This document shows positions 8,398 through 17,770 of a stretch of 64,000 nucleotides of DNA, in pieces. The notes below the pieces were generated by a model. The model made no database searches and was not told the origin of the DNA. It saw only the letters and a list, made by a program, of their open reading frames with translations. Each line of letters opens with the position of its first letter. Positions within the stretch are counted from its first letter, which is position 1. A program made the position numbers and the translations under genes. The stretch spans positions 98,178 to 162,177 of the forward strand of contig DATJAL010000013.1 of NCBI GenBank assembly GCA_035516255.1. Direction: 5' to 3'. The DNA comes from Chitinivibrionales bacterium (GTDB taxonomy: Bacteria; Fibrobacterota; Chitinivibrionia; Chitinivibrionales; FEN-1185).

Positions 8398-9183
8398 ATG
8401 CCCGGCGCAATGAACGACACCACGCTCGCGCTCCTTTCCGCCCCGCGGCAAAGCGGCCGCAACAACGGCTTCGGCGTGATTTTTGTCGTCACCCTCGCCC
8501 TGTTCATCGGCGCGGGCCTGTACCTTAAAACCGTTAAGCCGCTTCCGGTAAAGGAAGAAACGAAACGGATGGTGCAAATAGAGACTCAATTCGTGGTGCC
8601 GGAGCAGAAAAAGCCGGAGCCGCCCAAGCCCGTAAAGCCGAAGGAAAAGGAAGTGATCGACCTCACCAAATCGCCCCTTCTCAAGCAGAAAGAGGATTTC
8701 ACCGCACCGCAGGCGGCCCCCGCGCAGACCGCCCCGGCTGCCAAGCCCGTGTACGGCCTCAGGCGCGTTTTCTCAACCGGCCTCGGGGCGGGCGGCGCGG
8801 TGTCGGAGGCGGTGATCGGCAAGCTGGGCAACACGCTCGACAAGGCCGTGGACACCGTGACTCCCACAAAGCAAGACCTCGCCGGGCCGCTCGTGTCGAT
8901 CTCGACCGTCACCTCGGCGCCTCGCGTGCGGAAGGAAGTGAAGCCCGAATACACCAAGGAGATGATCGAGGCCAAGGTGGAGGGCGTGATCCGCGCCGAG
9001 CTGCTCGTGGGCGGGGACGGCAAGGTGAAGGAGGTCAAGATGCTCAACGACCTCGGGTACGGGACGCGGGAGCGCGCCCGTGAGTTATTTTTCCAGCTTG
9101 AGTTCGATCCCGCCATGCGCGACGGCAAGCCCGTCGCGACATGGATCACCTTTTCGATACGCTACGTGCTTTTGCAGGAGTGA
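8398..9183 (+). CDS. tonB: TonB energy-transducing protein
   Basis: A 261-residue TonB. There is one N-terminal membrane helix (GFGVIFVVTLALFIGAGLYL, about residues 24-43), a charged and proline-rich periplasmic spacer (QKKPEPPKPVKPKEKE, about 63-78), a Gly/Ala linker, and a C-terminal TonB domain of about 90 residues starting at APRVRKEVKPEYTKEMIEAK. The domain carries the expected VEGVIRAELLVGGDGKVKEV and the final WITFSIRYVL strand that pairs with receptor TonB boxes. It is 148 bases downstream of exbD2 and two bases upstream of the receptor gene, so one operon supplies motor, transducer and receptor. Confidence 0.92.
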   Translation: MPGAMNDTTLALLSAPRQSGRNNGFGVIFVVTLALFIGAGLYLKTVKPLPVKEETKRMVQIETQFVVPEQKKPEPPKPVKPKEKEVIDLTKSPLLKQKEDFTAPQAAPAQTAPAAKPVYGLRRVFSTGLGAGGAVSEAVIGKLGNTLDKAVDTVTPTKQDLAGPLVSISTVTSAPRVRKEVKPEYTKEMIEAKVEGVIRAELLVGGDGKVKEVKMLNDLGYGTRERARELFFQLEFDPAMRDGKPVATWITFSIRYVLLQE

Positions 9184-9185
9184 GC

Positions 9186-11960
9186 ATGCGACCGGAACGG
9201 CTCCGTGTCTTGACAACCGCAACATGCCTGCTCCTTTGGGCGACGCTGCTGCCGGCGAGCGGCCAGATCAGCGAAACCGCGCCGAACGCCCCCGCCGCGT
9301 CGAAAGACACGATAGGCACCGTTGCACAGGACAGCCTCCCTCCCATCGATTCCATGCCGCGGCTCCTGCAATTCATCAAGGCCGACTACCCGCCGGACCT
9401 GGTCAAAAAAGGCATTGAGGGCGCGGTGGTGCTCGACCTCGTGGTCGATACGCTGGGCAAGGTCGACAGTGTCGCTATTGTCAAAGGATTTTACCCGCGG
9501 CTCGACTCCAGCGCGGCCGCGGTCGCGTCCCGGTTCAACTTTACGCCCGCGAAAGCCGGCGGCAGGCCGGTGCCGGTGATCATGGAATACGTGTACCGGT
9601 TCTCCCTGCAGGACGTGACCGAGAAAATCGGCCGGTACGTGAACCTGAAGGGCCGGCTGCTCGAGCGCGGCACGCGCGCGCCCGTGCGCGACGCGACCGT
9701 GGTGGTGAGCTTCAAAGACACCCTTGCCGACACCACGCTCGGGCTCCCGTTCGGCGCATACCTTAAAAAAATCTGCGGGTTCGGCAGCCAGCACTGCGAG
9801 GAGAATTCTGTGGTCACCATCGCGGACTCGCTGGGAAGATTCGCGTTCTATTCGCTGCCTTGCGGCCCCATCACGCTCAAGGTGATCAGCCCGGGATACG
9901 AGCAGCTCGTGGAGAACGAAACCATCAAGCACGGCGAGGCAAAGGAGATCACCTACCACATCCAGCGTTTTTCGTACGGCGAATATGAGATCGTGGTGTA
10001 CGGCAAGGCCGAAAAGAAGGAGGTCGCCACCTACACGCTCACGCTCAACGAGGTAAAAAAAGTGCCGGGACTGGGCGGCGACGCGGTGAAGGTGGTGCAG
10101 GCGCTTCCCGGCGTTGCGCGGACCTCCCTCCTGGGAAACCAGATCGTGGTCCGCGGCGCAAGCACGGCCGACTCCAAGTTTTACCTTGACGGCGTGCAAA
10201 TCCCGGTCCTGTTTCACTTCGGCGGCCTCAAGTCGACCTACAATTCCGACGCCCTCGAGTCAGTCGATTTTTACCCCGGCGGGTTCGGCACGCGGTACGG
10301 CGACGTTACCGCGGGCGTCATTGAAATCAAGGGCAGGCCCGCGAAGACCGACCGCATCCATGCCACCGTGGATGCGAACCTCATTGACGCATCGTTCATG
10401 GTGGAGGGGCCCGTCGCAGACAACGTCTCCACGCTGCTCACCGCGCGGCGGAGCTATATCGGCGACATCCTCAGCTGGGCCGTCACCAAGATCGACCTGC
10501 CGGTTTCCATCCAACCGTATTATTGGGACTATATCTGGCGCACCGATTACACCCCGACAAAAGACCAAAAGCTGTATCTGACGTTGTTCGGCTCGTCGGA
10601 CTATTTCAAGGTGGTGGCGCCCTCGTTCGGCGGCCGCGGGGCGACCGTCACCAACGACCCGACCGACCAAGCCGACGAGCGGACGTGGTTCAACATGGGC
10701 ATTCTCGGATGGAACTGGAACATCTCGCCGAACATAAAGAACAGCGCGACGTTCTCATTGACCTACGGCGACCAGTATTCGTCGTTTTTTGGCATGGTCA
10801 AGGAAGACGAAAACGCCTGGTATTACAATCTCCGCGACGAGGCGAGCATCACCGTCGCCAAGAACGCGGTGGTCAACGCCGGCCTCGACGCGCTCGTCTA
10901 TCCGGCGAACCTCGAATTGATCATGCCGACCTCGGCGGATACGGTTTTCCGGGACACGATACGCAACTGGGTGTTCGGGGACATAGGCGCCTACCTCAAC
11001 CTCGATTGGAAGCCGTTCGATCGGCTTGAAATCATCCCCGGCCTGCGCTACGACTATTTTCCCGAACTCGATTACCGGGGCGGCATCGTGCCCGCCTTCT
11101 GGAACTACGGCCTCATCGACAATCACCAGGGGGCACCGGGCGAGCCGTCCCTGCGGGTCACGGCCCGGTACAAACTCGCGCCCTCGCACACCCTCAAGGC
11201 CGCCGTGGGAAATTACAGCGAGACGCCGCAGCCGCTCGGCGAAACGATCATAAAACAATACGGCGACCCGCACCTCCCCGCGACAAAGGCCGTGCAATAC
11301 GTCGGCGGGTACGAATGGAAAATCACCGATCTTGACAATGCGGATGTCCAGGTCTATTACAACAACCAGTGGGACATTCCGCGCATGGCCACCCCGCAGG
11401 ACGCATCCGCCGGAGGGACGCCCAAGGGATTCTATGCCGACCAGCTCGGCCGGATGTACGGGCTCGAGGTACTGTTGCGGCACGACCAGGGCAAACGGTT
11501 TTTCGGCTGGATCGCCTATTCCCTCTCCCGCAGCGAACGCAGGGACCCCCATACCGGCATCTGGTCGCTGTATTCCAAGGACGAAACCCACAACCTGCAG
11601 CTGATCGGCAGTTACAAGCTTCCCAAGTTCTGGGAAATAGGCTGCCGCCTGCGGTACGTCACGGGTGATCCGACCACGCCGATCACGGGCGTGACATACG
11701 ACGAAACCGACGGCCGTTTTCTCCCGCAGTACGGGCCGCGGAATTCGTCCAGGTTCGACCCGTTCCTCCAGCTTGACATGAGGGTAGAAAAAAAATTCAT
11801 GATGAAGAACTGGATCCTCACCGCGTACCTTGATTTCCAGGACTTGAGCTGGTTTGTGTACAAGAGCCCGGAATTTTACATGTACAACTACCGGTACGAT
11901 CAAAAAACGCCGGTCGGGGCGATCCCGGAACCGGCCCTCGGCCTTTCCGCGGAGTTCTAA
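9186..11960 (+). CDS. TonB-dependent receptor with N-terminal TonB-C-like and carboxypeptidase-regulatory domains
   Basis: A 924-residue outer-membrane receptor. A signal peptide ends near LPASG (residue 25). Next is a roughly 80-residue domain matching the TonB C-terminal fold (FIKADYPPDLVKKGIEGAV, LDLVVDTLGKVDSVAIVKGF, FTPAKAGGRPVPV), then a carboxypeptidase-regulatory-like Ig domain (VNLKGRLLERGTRAPVRDAT), a plug (VQALPGVARTSLLGNQIVVRG, FYLDGVQIPVLFHFGG, VTAGVIEIKG) and a beta-barrel of about 550 residues with aromatic girdles. The start at 9186 has AGGAG six bases upstream; the frame also opens earlier inside tonB. A TonB-like domain on the receptor is unusual and may interact with other receptors or with the plug. 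The substrate is unknown. Confidence 0.9.
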   Translation: MRPERLRVLTTATCLLLWATLLPASGQISETAPNAPAASKDTIGTVAQDSLPPIDSMPRLLQFIKADYPPDLVKKGIEGAVVLDLVVDTLGKVDSVAIVKGFYPRLDSSAAAVASRFNFTPAKAGGRPVPVIMEYVYRFSLQDVTEKIGRYVNLKGRLLERGTRAPVRDATVVVSFKDTLADTTLGLPFGAYLKKICGFGSQHCEENSVVTIADSLGRFAFYSLPCGPITLKVISPGYEQLVENETIKHGEAKEITYHIQRFSYGEYEIVVYGKAEKKEVATYTLTLNEVKKVPGLGGDAVKVVQALPGVARTSLLGNQIVVRGASTADSKFYLDGVQIPVLFHFGGLKSTYNSDALESVDFYPGGFGTRYGDVTAGVIEIKGRPAKTDRIHATVDANLIDASFMVEGPVADNVSTLLTARRSYIGDILSWAVTKIDLPVSIQPYYWDYIWRTDYTPTKDQKLYLTLFGSSDYFKVVAPSFGGRGATVTNDPTDQADERTWFNMGILGWNWNISPNIKNSATFSLTYGDQYSSFFGMVKEDENAWYYNLRDEASITVAKNAVVNAGLDALVYPANLELIMPTSADTVFRDTIRNWVFGDIGAYLNLDWKPFDRLEIIPGLRYDYFPELDYRGGIVPAFWNYGLIDNHQGAPGEPSLRVTARYKLAPSHTLKAAVGNYSETPQPLGETIIKQYGDPHLPATKAVQYVGGYEWKITDLDNADVQVYYNNQWDIPRMATPQDASAGGTPKGFYADQLGRMYGLEVLLRHDQGKRFFGWIAYSLSRSERRDPHTGIWSLYSKDETHNLQLIGSYKLPKFWEIGCRLRYVTGDPTTPITGVTYDETDGRFLPQYGPRNSSRFDPFLQLDMRVEKKFMMKNWILTAYLDFQDLSWFVYKSPEFYMYNYRYDQKTPVGAIPEPALGLSAEF

Positions 11961-11976
11961 AGGAGACGCGACCGCC

Positions 11977-13179
11977 ATGACGTTTCATAAAAGTTTTAAA
12001 ACCCTCTCCGTTGCCGCGGCCGCGTGCGGGATGTTCCTTTCATGCACCCAGTTCCCGACGCAGCTCGGGTACATCGGCGGCCAGTATGTCCAGACCGTCG
12101 GGTTCGTTTTCACGCCGCTTGCCGAGGGCGCTCCCGGCGACACGCTCCATCTGCACGCGTATTTTGCCGGCGAGCCGGTTAGCTCGTTCGCCTGCAGCCT
12201 GTCGACGAGCTACTCGATCACCGCGTTCGGTTCCGATACGGCGGTGAATTTCAAGCCGCTTGTCGACCCCGCGGCGCGTCTCACCCCGGATTCAATCGCG
12301 CTTTCATTTACCATCCCGCAGGATTTTTTCGCGGCCGCGGGCCCAGTGGTCGTCGCCGCGCTCGCGACGATCCCCAATTCGGTGCGGGCGCAGTTCGGGC
12401 TTGATTCCGCGTCGCTGGCCAGCGTGCCGCCCGCCCAGCTTGCCTCCCTGGCCGGATCGTTTCTGACCACCGTCGATTTTTCTTCGGCCGACAGCACGCT
12501 TTCCAAGCAGGCGGAAAAACTCGCGGAACTACTCTCCGGGCAGATCGTTTTACACCTCGCGGTCAACGGCGGCTACACCATCACGCGCAACGTTACCGTT
12601 CGCTATAACGCTCATGTCCGCAATGACAAGTACGTTTTTGTCAACAAAAACCCCGACCCGTGGTGGATCGGCATTCTCAAGGTGCGCAACAGGAAGCGGC
12701 AGCTCCTTTCCGTTTTCGAAAGGGACTCAACCGACACGATGTTCTGTCTGTACGCCCGGGACACCTCGGCGGTGGCCGGGCCCAAGCGTTTCACCGACAC
12801 CGTTCTTATCGACACCGGCTTCACCTACTACGCGGCCGGCGACAGCGGAATCGCGGAGGGAAACGACCACCGCGATTCATCGTATACGAACGAAGGCGCG
12901 TTTGAGCCCGAAATCTACAGCTACCTCTGGTTCTACCAGCCGGATTCCGGCACCACGGACCTCAACCCGCAGAACTCCCTTTCAATCGGCAACGGCCGGG
13001 ACTATTACAGTTCCATGGCCACGCCGCTCGATACGGCGATGCACAATTTCACCCTATGGGCGCGGGTCTCCGAGAGCGCATCGGGCGTGCCCAATGCTCC
13101 CGTGTCGGTTTCGGTGAAGCAGGTGGGTGTGGTACTTATGTATTCAGAAAAATATGCAGCATCGGTAAAGAAGAAATAA
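11977..13179 (+). CDS. secreted lipoprotein of unknown function downstream of the receptor
   Basis: A 400-residue lipoprotein whose lipobox FLSC puts the acylated cysteine at residue 23. The start ATG at 11977 has a strong AAGGAG site and lies 16 bases after the receptor stop. The mature protein is rich in Ser, Thr, Asp and beta-prone segments and has no catalytic motif I recognise. Short aromatic motifs such as YSYLWFYQPDSG and LWARVSESASGVP suggest immunoglobulin-like strands. By position it is probably a surface or periplasmic accessory of the TonB-dependent receptor, comparable to the lipoproteins paired with such receptors in Bacteroidota, but it shows no SusD or DUF4249 signature that I can identify. 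Confidence 0.75.
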   Translation: MTFHKSFKTLSVAAAACGMFLSCTQFPTQLGYIGGQYVQTVGFVFTPLAEGAPGDTLHLHAYFAGEPVSSFACSLSTSYSITAFGSDTAVNFKPLVDPAARLTPDSIALSFTIPQDFFAAAGPVVVAALATIPNSVRAQFGLDSASLASVPPAQLASLAGSFLTTVDFSSADSTLSKQAEKLAELLSGQIVLHLAVNGGYTITRNVTVRYNAHVRNDKYVFVNKNPDPWWIGILKVRNRKRQLLSVFERDSTDTMFCLYARDTSAVAGPKRFTDTVLIDTGFTYYAAGDSGIAEGNDHRDSSYTNEGAFEPEIYSYLWFYQPDSGTTDLNPQNSLSIGNGRDYYSSMATPLDTAMHNFTLWARVSESASGVPNAPVSVSVKQVGVVLMYSEKYAASVKKK

Positions 13180-13399
13180 TGCTGGGGATTGGCGGCGATT
13201 GTTGAGGATAGGTTGATGTGTCATTCCCGCGAAAGCTCGCCCTCGACTTGATCGGGGGCGGAAATCCATTTTTTCCGTCGGATTTCGGCACGTTTACATC
13301 CTTAAAACTGCCACCGATCCACGCTGCAATAGGCCCTTCTATGCTAAAATAAGAATATTAAAATTCATCACCATTGATAGTGCCCAACATCAAATAAAA

Positions 13400-13726
13400 A
13401 TGGTTTTCCTATGGGCGTATAACAATTCGGGGGTTCACGACCTCACCACCTCCGGCCTCGATACCTTCCATCTCCACGGCACCACTCTCACCCATCCCGT
13501 TTCCAGCCGTTTGCAATCCTCTATCCAAAACGGCCCAATGTTTTTTAAAGCCATCACCGGCAAATTCTTCGTGCCTTCTTATTTGCAAGGGACAAAAGCC
13601 GTTACAACCGTGTACGACCTTGCCGGAAAAATGCTGAGTAAGCTTGTATTGAAGAATGAAAAATATTTAGACCTACATAGATTTACCGGCGCGAACGGTG
13701 CGGTGGTTGTGAAGGTGGGAAGATAG
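13400..13726 (+). CDS. small orphan protein resembling a C-terminal sorting tail
   Basis: A 108-residue reading frame on the plus strand in a repeat-bearing gap. The second half (VPSYLQGTKAVTTVYDLAGKMLSKLVLKNEKYLDLHRFTG, then AVVVKVGR) reads like the C-terminal tail of the secreted proteins in this region: a beta-sandwich with a YDLAGK turn. The first half has no signal peptide and no family match. It may be a detached fragment of a longer secreted protein whose 5' part is gone, or a spurious frame. There is no convincing ribosome-binding site. The surrounding gap has two REP-like sequences based on TTCCCGCGAAAGC (about 13219 and 13771). Confidence 0.4.
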   Translation: MVFLWAYNNSGVHDLTTSGLDTFHLHGTTLTHPVSSRLQSSIQNGPMFFKAITGKFFVPSYLQGTKAVTTVYDLAGKMLSKLVLKNEKYLDLHRFTGANGAVVVKVGR

Positions 13727-13833
13727 CCTCTTCAGAAAAATAATGCAACTCTATAATTTTTGTCGACTGAATTCCCGCTCCCCGCTTTCGCGGGGACAAG
13801 TTTCGCGGGAAAGACATTTCTATCCTTCAATAA

Positions 13834-14916
13834 TCAGATCAAATAATTTTCTTTCCAACTTTTCTTCATACTCCCCGCCAATTGCCCGCACGCCCCCATG
13901 ATGTCCTGCCCCCTGCTCCTCCTCAGCGTCGCGTTCAATCCCTTGTCGAAAAGTTTCTGCACAAATTCCTCGGTCTTTTTAAACGACGGCCCCTTAGCTT
14001 CGCCGTACCTGCTCGGGTTCAGCGATATCACGTTTACTTTGCAGACAATCTTGCCGAGCAGCGACGACAGCGCCGCGACCGCTTCATCGCCATCAGTTTC
14101 TCCTTCCATCAACACATACTCAAACGTGACCGGCCGTCCGGTTTTCTCAAAATATTCCCCCGCAATCTCTACAAGCGATTCAATCGGGTATTTCTTATTC
14201 ACCGGCATTATCTTATCACGTACAGCGTTATTACATGCGTTGAGCGAAATCGCCAGTCCTATCGGGATGTCCTGTTCCATCAGCCGCCGTACAGACGGCA
14301 CCACGCCCGCGGTGGAAACCGTGATGCGCCGCGCGCCAATGCAGAACGCATTCTCGTCGTTGATGATCTCGAGCGACGATAAAAAATTCTCATAATTCGA
14401 TAGCGCCTCGCCCATGCCCATGAACACGATGTTGGTGACGGGCTTGTCTTTGCGGCCGGCTTGGTAATCGTTGATAGCGATGAGCTGGCCGAGGATTTCC
14501 GCCTGCGTCAAGTTGCGGATAAGGCCTATTGCGCCGGTCTCGCAGAACAGGCAGCCCAGGCCGCAGCCGAGCTGGCTCGAAAGGCACGCGGTGCGGCGCG
14601 CTCCGTCAATCAAAAGCACGCTTTCAATGAGATATTCCGAATCAGCAACCTTGAACCCGAACTTCACCGCATCTTTCTCCGCCGATTCCAGCACCGCCGC
14701 GACGAAAAGCTTTTCAACCGTAAAATGCTCGGCCAGTTTTTTGCGGGTTTCCCTTGAGACGTTTGCCATTTCGTCAAAGCTGGAAACGCGCTTCTGGTAC
14801 AGCCATTTGTACACCTGTTTTGCGCGGAACGCGGGTTCGCCGAGGTCGGTGATGGCTTTAGCAAGCGCGGGGAGGGGAAGGTTTTTGAGATTGGGCTTGT
14901 TGGATGATGAGGTCAT
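13834..14916 (-). CDS. rlmN: 23S rRNA A2503 C2-methyltransferase / tRNA A37 methyltransferase
   Basis: A 360-residue radical SAM methyltransferase of the RlmN/Cfr family, which methylates C2 of adenosine 2503 of 23S rRNA and often A37 of some tRNAs. The iron-sulfur motif C118-x3-C122-x2-C125 is in QLGCGLGCLFCETG. Conserved elements GMGEALSNYEN, ITVSTAGVVPSV, AISLNA and the C-terminal SRGQDIMGACGQLAG, with the methyl-carrying cysteine, are all present. The N-terminal LPALAKAITDLGEPAFRAKQ domain is typical. I prefer the ATG at 14916; the frame extends to 14976 but those extra residues come from a palindromic repeat. Confidence 0.95.
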   Translation of the reverse strand: MTSSSNKPNLKNLPLPALAKAITDLGEPAFRAKQVYKWLYQKRVSSFDEMANVSRETRKKLAEHFTVEKLFVAAVLESAEKDAVKFGFKVADSEYLIESVLLIDGARRTACLSSQLGCGLGCLFCETGAIGLIRNLTQAEILGQLIAINDYQAGRKDKPVTNIVFMGMGEALSNYENFLSSLEIINDENAFCIGARRITVSTAGVVPSVRRLMEQDIPIGLAISLNACNNAVRDKIMPVNKKYPIESLVEIAGEYFEKTGRPVTFEYVLMEGETDGDEAVAALSSLLGKIVCKVNVISLNPSRYGEAKGPSFKKTEEFVQKLFDKGLNATLRRSRGQDIMGACGQLAGSMKKSWKENYLI

Positions 14917-14950
14917 AGGGAGAAAATACTTTATTTCTAACTGCACCTTT

Positions 14951-15010
14951 AACCTCACCCCCAGCCCCTCTCCCACAGGAGAGGGGTGGCCGAAGGCCGG
15001 GGTGAGGTTG
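14951..15010. repeat. palindromic intergenic repeat
   Basis: An inverted repeat with arms AACCTCACCCC and GGGGTGAGGTT and inner arms CCCCTCTCC and GGAGAGGGG. It lies between the 3' end of the beta-helix gene and the start of rlmN on the same strand. As RNA it would form a strong stem-loop and may act as a transcript end or stability element. Palindromes of this type are common in unrelated genomes. Confidence 0.6.
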
Positions 15011-15017
15011 TTCTCTC

Positions 15018-17066
15018 TTATTCCACCATCATCAGCTTCTTCGTCTCCGCCAATTCCCCTGCGTCAAGCTTGATGAAATAGATTCCCGCCGGGCAATTTT
15101 TCTTTTTCCAGTAAACTGTGTGGCTTCCCGCCGCAATATGCCCGTTGACAAGCGTGACGACACGCCTGCCTGAAGCGTTGAAAATTTCCAGCGTTACGTG
15201 ACATGCCGCAAGTAAGTCAAATTGTATCCCCGCGGAATTGATAAAAGCGAGATGTAAACTGCTTTTTGATATTTCAGGCATCCTGTCATTGATTACAGAG
15301 GCTCCATTTTCAAACCGCACCTGCGCCGGGATCTTGTTCACCATCGGATTCAGGTCCGGGCCGATGGGCGGCCACGGCATTGTGCCCCACCACGACGGTT
15401 TTCCCGGAAGGTAATAGGACGCGGGCAGCACGTGGTCGGCGATGGAAGGGTCCCACTTGGTCGAATCCGACGCGTAATCGTAGTTGCCGTGAAGTATTGC
15501 CGTTGTGTACGGCTGCCTGTTGTCTTCAGGATAGGTGCCCGAGGTGCCGTCGTCGTTGGCCTCGCTGTAGCCGAAACAGTAGCTGTAGGTGGTGGCGTCG
15601 TAGGAGCGGTATTGCGGCGCAATGATCATTGACGCGGCGGGAATCTTGTTCTTTCCGTTGTTGTACGACGTGATCTGCAGCAAATCGGTGGAGCCCACCA
15701 CGTTTCCCGCGATGTTGTAATACCGTCCGGCAAAGTCCACGTTCACGGCGCGGTTCGCCTGGCACGCCCACCAGGTTGAATCGGTTCGCTCGGGAGAGCG
15801 GCCCGAAAGGGGGTTGCATATTTTCGTGGTGCCCGTAAGAAATGACCTGAACAGTGTGTTGTGGCTGTTGGAGCCCCAGATGCCGTCGGGATGGAACGAG
15901 GTCGCGATGTTTCCCTCGTACAAATTGAACATGGGGTGCGAGCCGTGCATGGAAAAATCGCCCATGACCACGTTGTAGGCGGTCTCGTCGAAGTCGTTGG
16001 CCGAATAATTGTAGCCGATCACGTTGCCGGCCGCCCCCCAGTTGAGCATGATTGACACATGCATGCGCCGCAGGACGTTGTTTTCGACGAGAATGCCGCT
16101 TGACTTGTCGGCAATGAACACGTCGGCGTCGGTCTGGCCCGGCGTGTGATGGAACGCGTCGTGGAAATAGCTGTCGCGCACCTCGCAGCGGTACGCCCAA
16201 AACGCCCGGAAATGGTCGCCGTCGGTGTAATTGCTCTCGATGTTCTTCACCCAACAATAGGCGGATCCGTTCATGAGGATGTTTTCGGTGTAGCCGGTGT
16301 TGTTCATGTACACCTGCACGTCTTCGAGCCCGGCGTACTTTGCGCCGGCGCTGAACGGCGTTGCAAGCGGCGAGAGCGCAGGATCGTACGCGATGTACAG
16401 CGACGGCGCGATGCCGACGGCGGTGCCGTTGACAGACGTCACTTCCACGATCTGTCCCAGCGCGCGCGTGCCGTTCCAGCCGATGCCGCCGTCGCACCAG
16501 GTGCAGCTTCCCTCCCCGCCCTTGATGGTGACAAACGTCGAATCGTTGAGCTCGGTGATCAGCAGATAAGATCCCACCGTGACGCCGGCCGCGCTTGCGA
16601 GCGTGACGGAGGTCGAGCCCTGCGTTGTCCCGGCAACGATCGCAACTGAATTCGTCCGGTACGGCGTGGCGTCCTGGCCGAACGCGACCACGGCGCCGCC
16701 GCCCGTGCCGTGCGCGTCGAGTATCGTTTGTGAGGGGCCTGCGCCGCGAAGCGTGACGCTGCTCGGGACTCGTATCGTGCTGTCGATAAGAAACCTGCCG
16801 GCTGAAAGGAGCACCACTTGGTTCGCGGTGCAGGCATTGAGCGCGGCCTGGATGCCGGAGGTCGCGTCGCTAGCGCCGTTGCCGTAGGTGGAGGCGTTGA
16901 TCGTTGTGGAAATGGTTGTTCTCATTGGAACGCCGCCGGGGATGCCGATGTTGTTTTGCCAGATGACGCGGCGGGAGGAGGGGATAATTTCGGCATATGA
17001 TGTTAAGAATGAAAAAATTATGGTGATGGAAAAAGCGGCGAAAAGGAAAAAGGATTTTTGGTTCAT
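15018..17066 (-). CDS. secreted right-handed beta-helix protein with C-terminal sorting/FlgD-like domain
   Basis: A 682-residue exported protein. The signal peptide (FFLFAAFSITIIFSFLTSYA) is followed by a pectate-lyase-like N-cap (TTINASTYGNGASDATSGIQ, LNACTANQVVLLSAGRFLID, VTLRGAG) and a long parallel beta-helix with many Asn/Val rungs (NILMNGSAYCWVKNIESN). The last 90 residues form a sorting or FlgD-type Ig module (VTLEIFNASGRRVVTLVNGH, YWKKKNCPAGIYFIKL). It is similar in plan to the protein encoded at 25.1-27.2 kb. The family includes polysaccharide lyases and hydrolases, but I see no diagnostic catalytic triad. It is probably a surface or secreted carbohydrate-acting protein. Confidence 0.82.
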   Translation of the reverse strand: MNQKSFFLFAAFSITIIFSFLTSYAEIIPSSRRVIWQNNIGIPGGVPMRTTISTTINASTYGNGASDATSGIQAALNACTANQVVLLSAGRFLIDSTIRVPSSVTLRGAGPSQTILDAHGTGGGAVVAFGQDATPYRTNSVAIVAGTTQGSTSVTLASAAGVTVGSYLLITELNDSTFVTIKGGEGSCTWCDGGIGWNGTRALGQIVEVTSVNGTAVGIAPSLYIAYDPALSPLATPFSAGAKYAGLEDVQVYMNNTGYTENILMNGSAYCWVKNIESNYTDGDHFRAFWAYRCEVRDSYFHDAFHHTPGQTDADVFIADKSSGILVENNVLRRMHVSIMLNWGAAGNVIGYNYSANDFDETAYNVVMGDFSMHGSHPMFNLYEGNIATSFHPDGIWGSNSHNTLFRSFLTGTTKICNPLSGRSPERTDSTWWACQANRAVNVDFAGRYYNIAGNVVGSTDLLQITSYNNGKNKIPAASMIIAPQYRSYDATTYSYCFGYSEANDDGTSGTYPEDNRQPYTTAILHGNYDYASDSTKWDPSIADHVLPASYYLPGKPSWWGTMPWPPIGPDLNPMVNKIPAQVRFENGASVINDRMPEISKSSLHLAFINSAGIQFDLLAACHVTLEIFNASGRRVVTLVNGHIAAGSHTVYWKKKNCPAGIYFIKLDAGELAETKKLMMVE

Positions 17067-17365
17067 GAGGACCTCCGGGGAACATCACTGGATAATATAA
17101 ACAAAACTTACTTGGATTATTTATAAATTCACCGCAGAGACGCAGAGAACGCAGAGCAAGTAAATATTTCCAGTAAAAGCGGCAAAAATTCACCGGCAGA
17201 TCAGCGGCATGACAATTGCCCATAAGTTGGAATACTGGCGGAAATGGTATGAAAAAAATGCAGTCGGGAGAGGTACGGAAAAAACCGTTTCTCTCGGGTG
17301 TCGCTGAAAGCCCGGAAAAAAAATATGGTAAGAATTAGCGCCATTAATGCATTACGCTAGTCACG

Positions 17366-17590
17366 TTAAAAATCAAACGTCAATAGAACCTTCTGACTGT
17401 TCCCGCCGCCGAAAGAATACGTTGCCCTTGCCCTGAAATATCCGATGCCGATCAAGATTACACCGCTCGCCTCCAATACGCCGAAGGTGGTCCACAGTGG
17501 GTTTTCCATGTCGCTCGCCCGAAAAAAACCCGAACTGTTATTTTTACTGTTATTCAATATCAACAAGGGAAAAATGCCTGAGACTGCCAA
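17366..17590 (-). pseudogene. orphan membrane-protein fragment
   Basis: A short frame on the minus strand with two hydrophobic segments (LAVSGIFPLLILN and GVLEASGVILIGIGYFRA) and a beta-strand-like end (YSFGGGNSQKVLLTFDF). The frame is open upstream to about 17688 with no ATG; the only nearby start is TTG at 17590. The last residues end in an aromatic like outer-membrane proteins. I read it as the remnant of a longer gene rather than a functional one. It lies downstream of the beta-helix operon on the same strand. Confidence 0.3.
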
Positions 17591-17770
17591 GCAGACTCCC
17601 GCGATGTAAAATCCGTTCCATTTGAATTCACTTTCCGGGGACTGGCTTGAGAAATCTCTCTCATAATGACTCTGAAAAGGAGCATGAATGTATCAATAAG
17701 ATGACGAATGCCATCCATAAGGATTGGAAACCATTTCGCCGGGATGGGATCATTTTGGCTGTCTCCCCCT

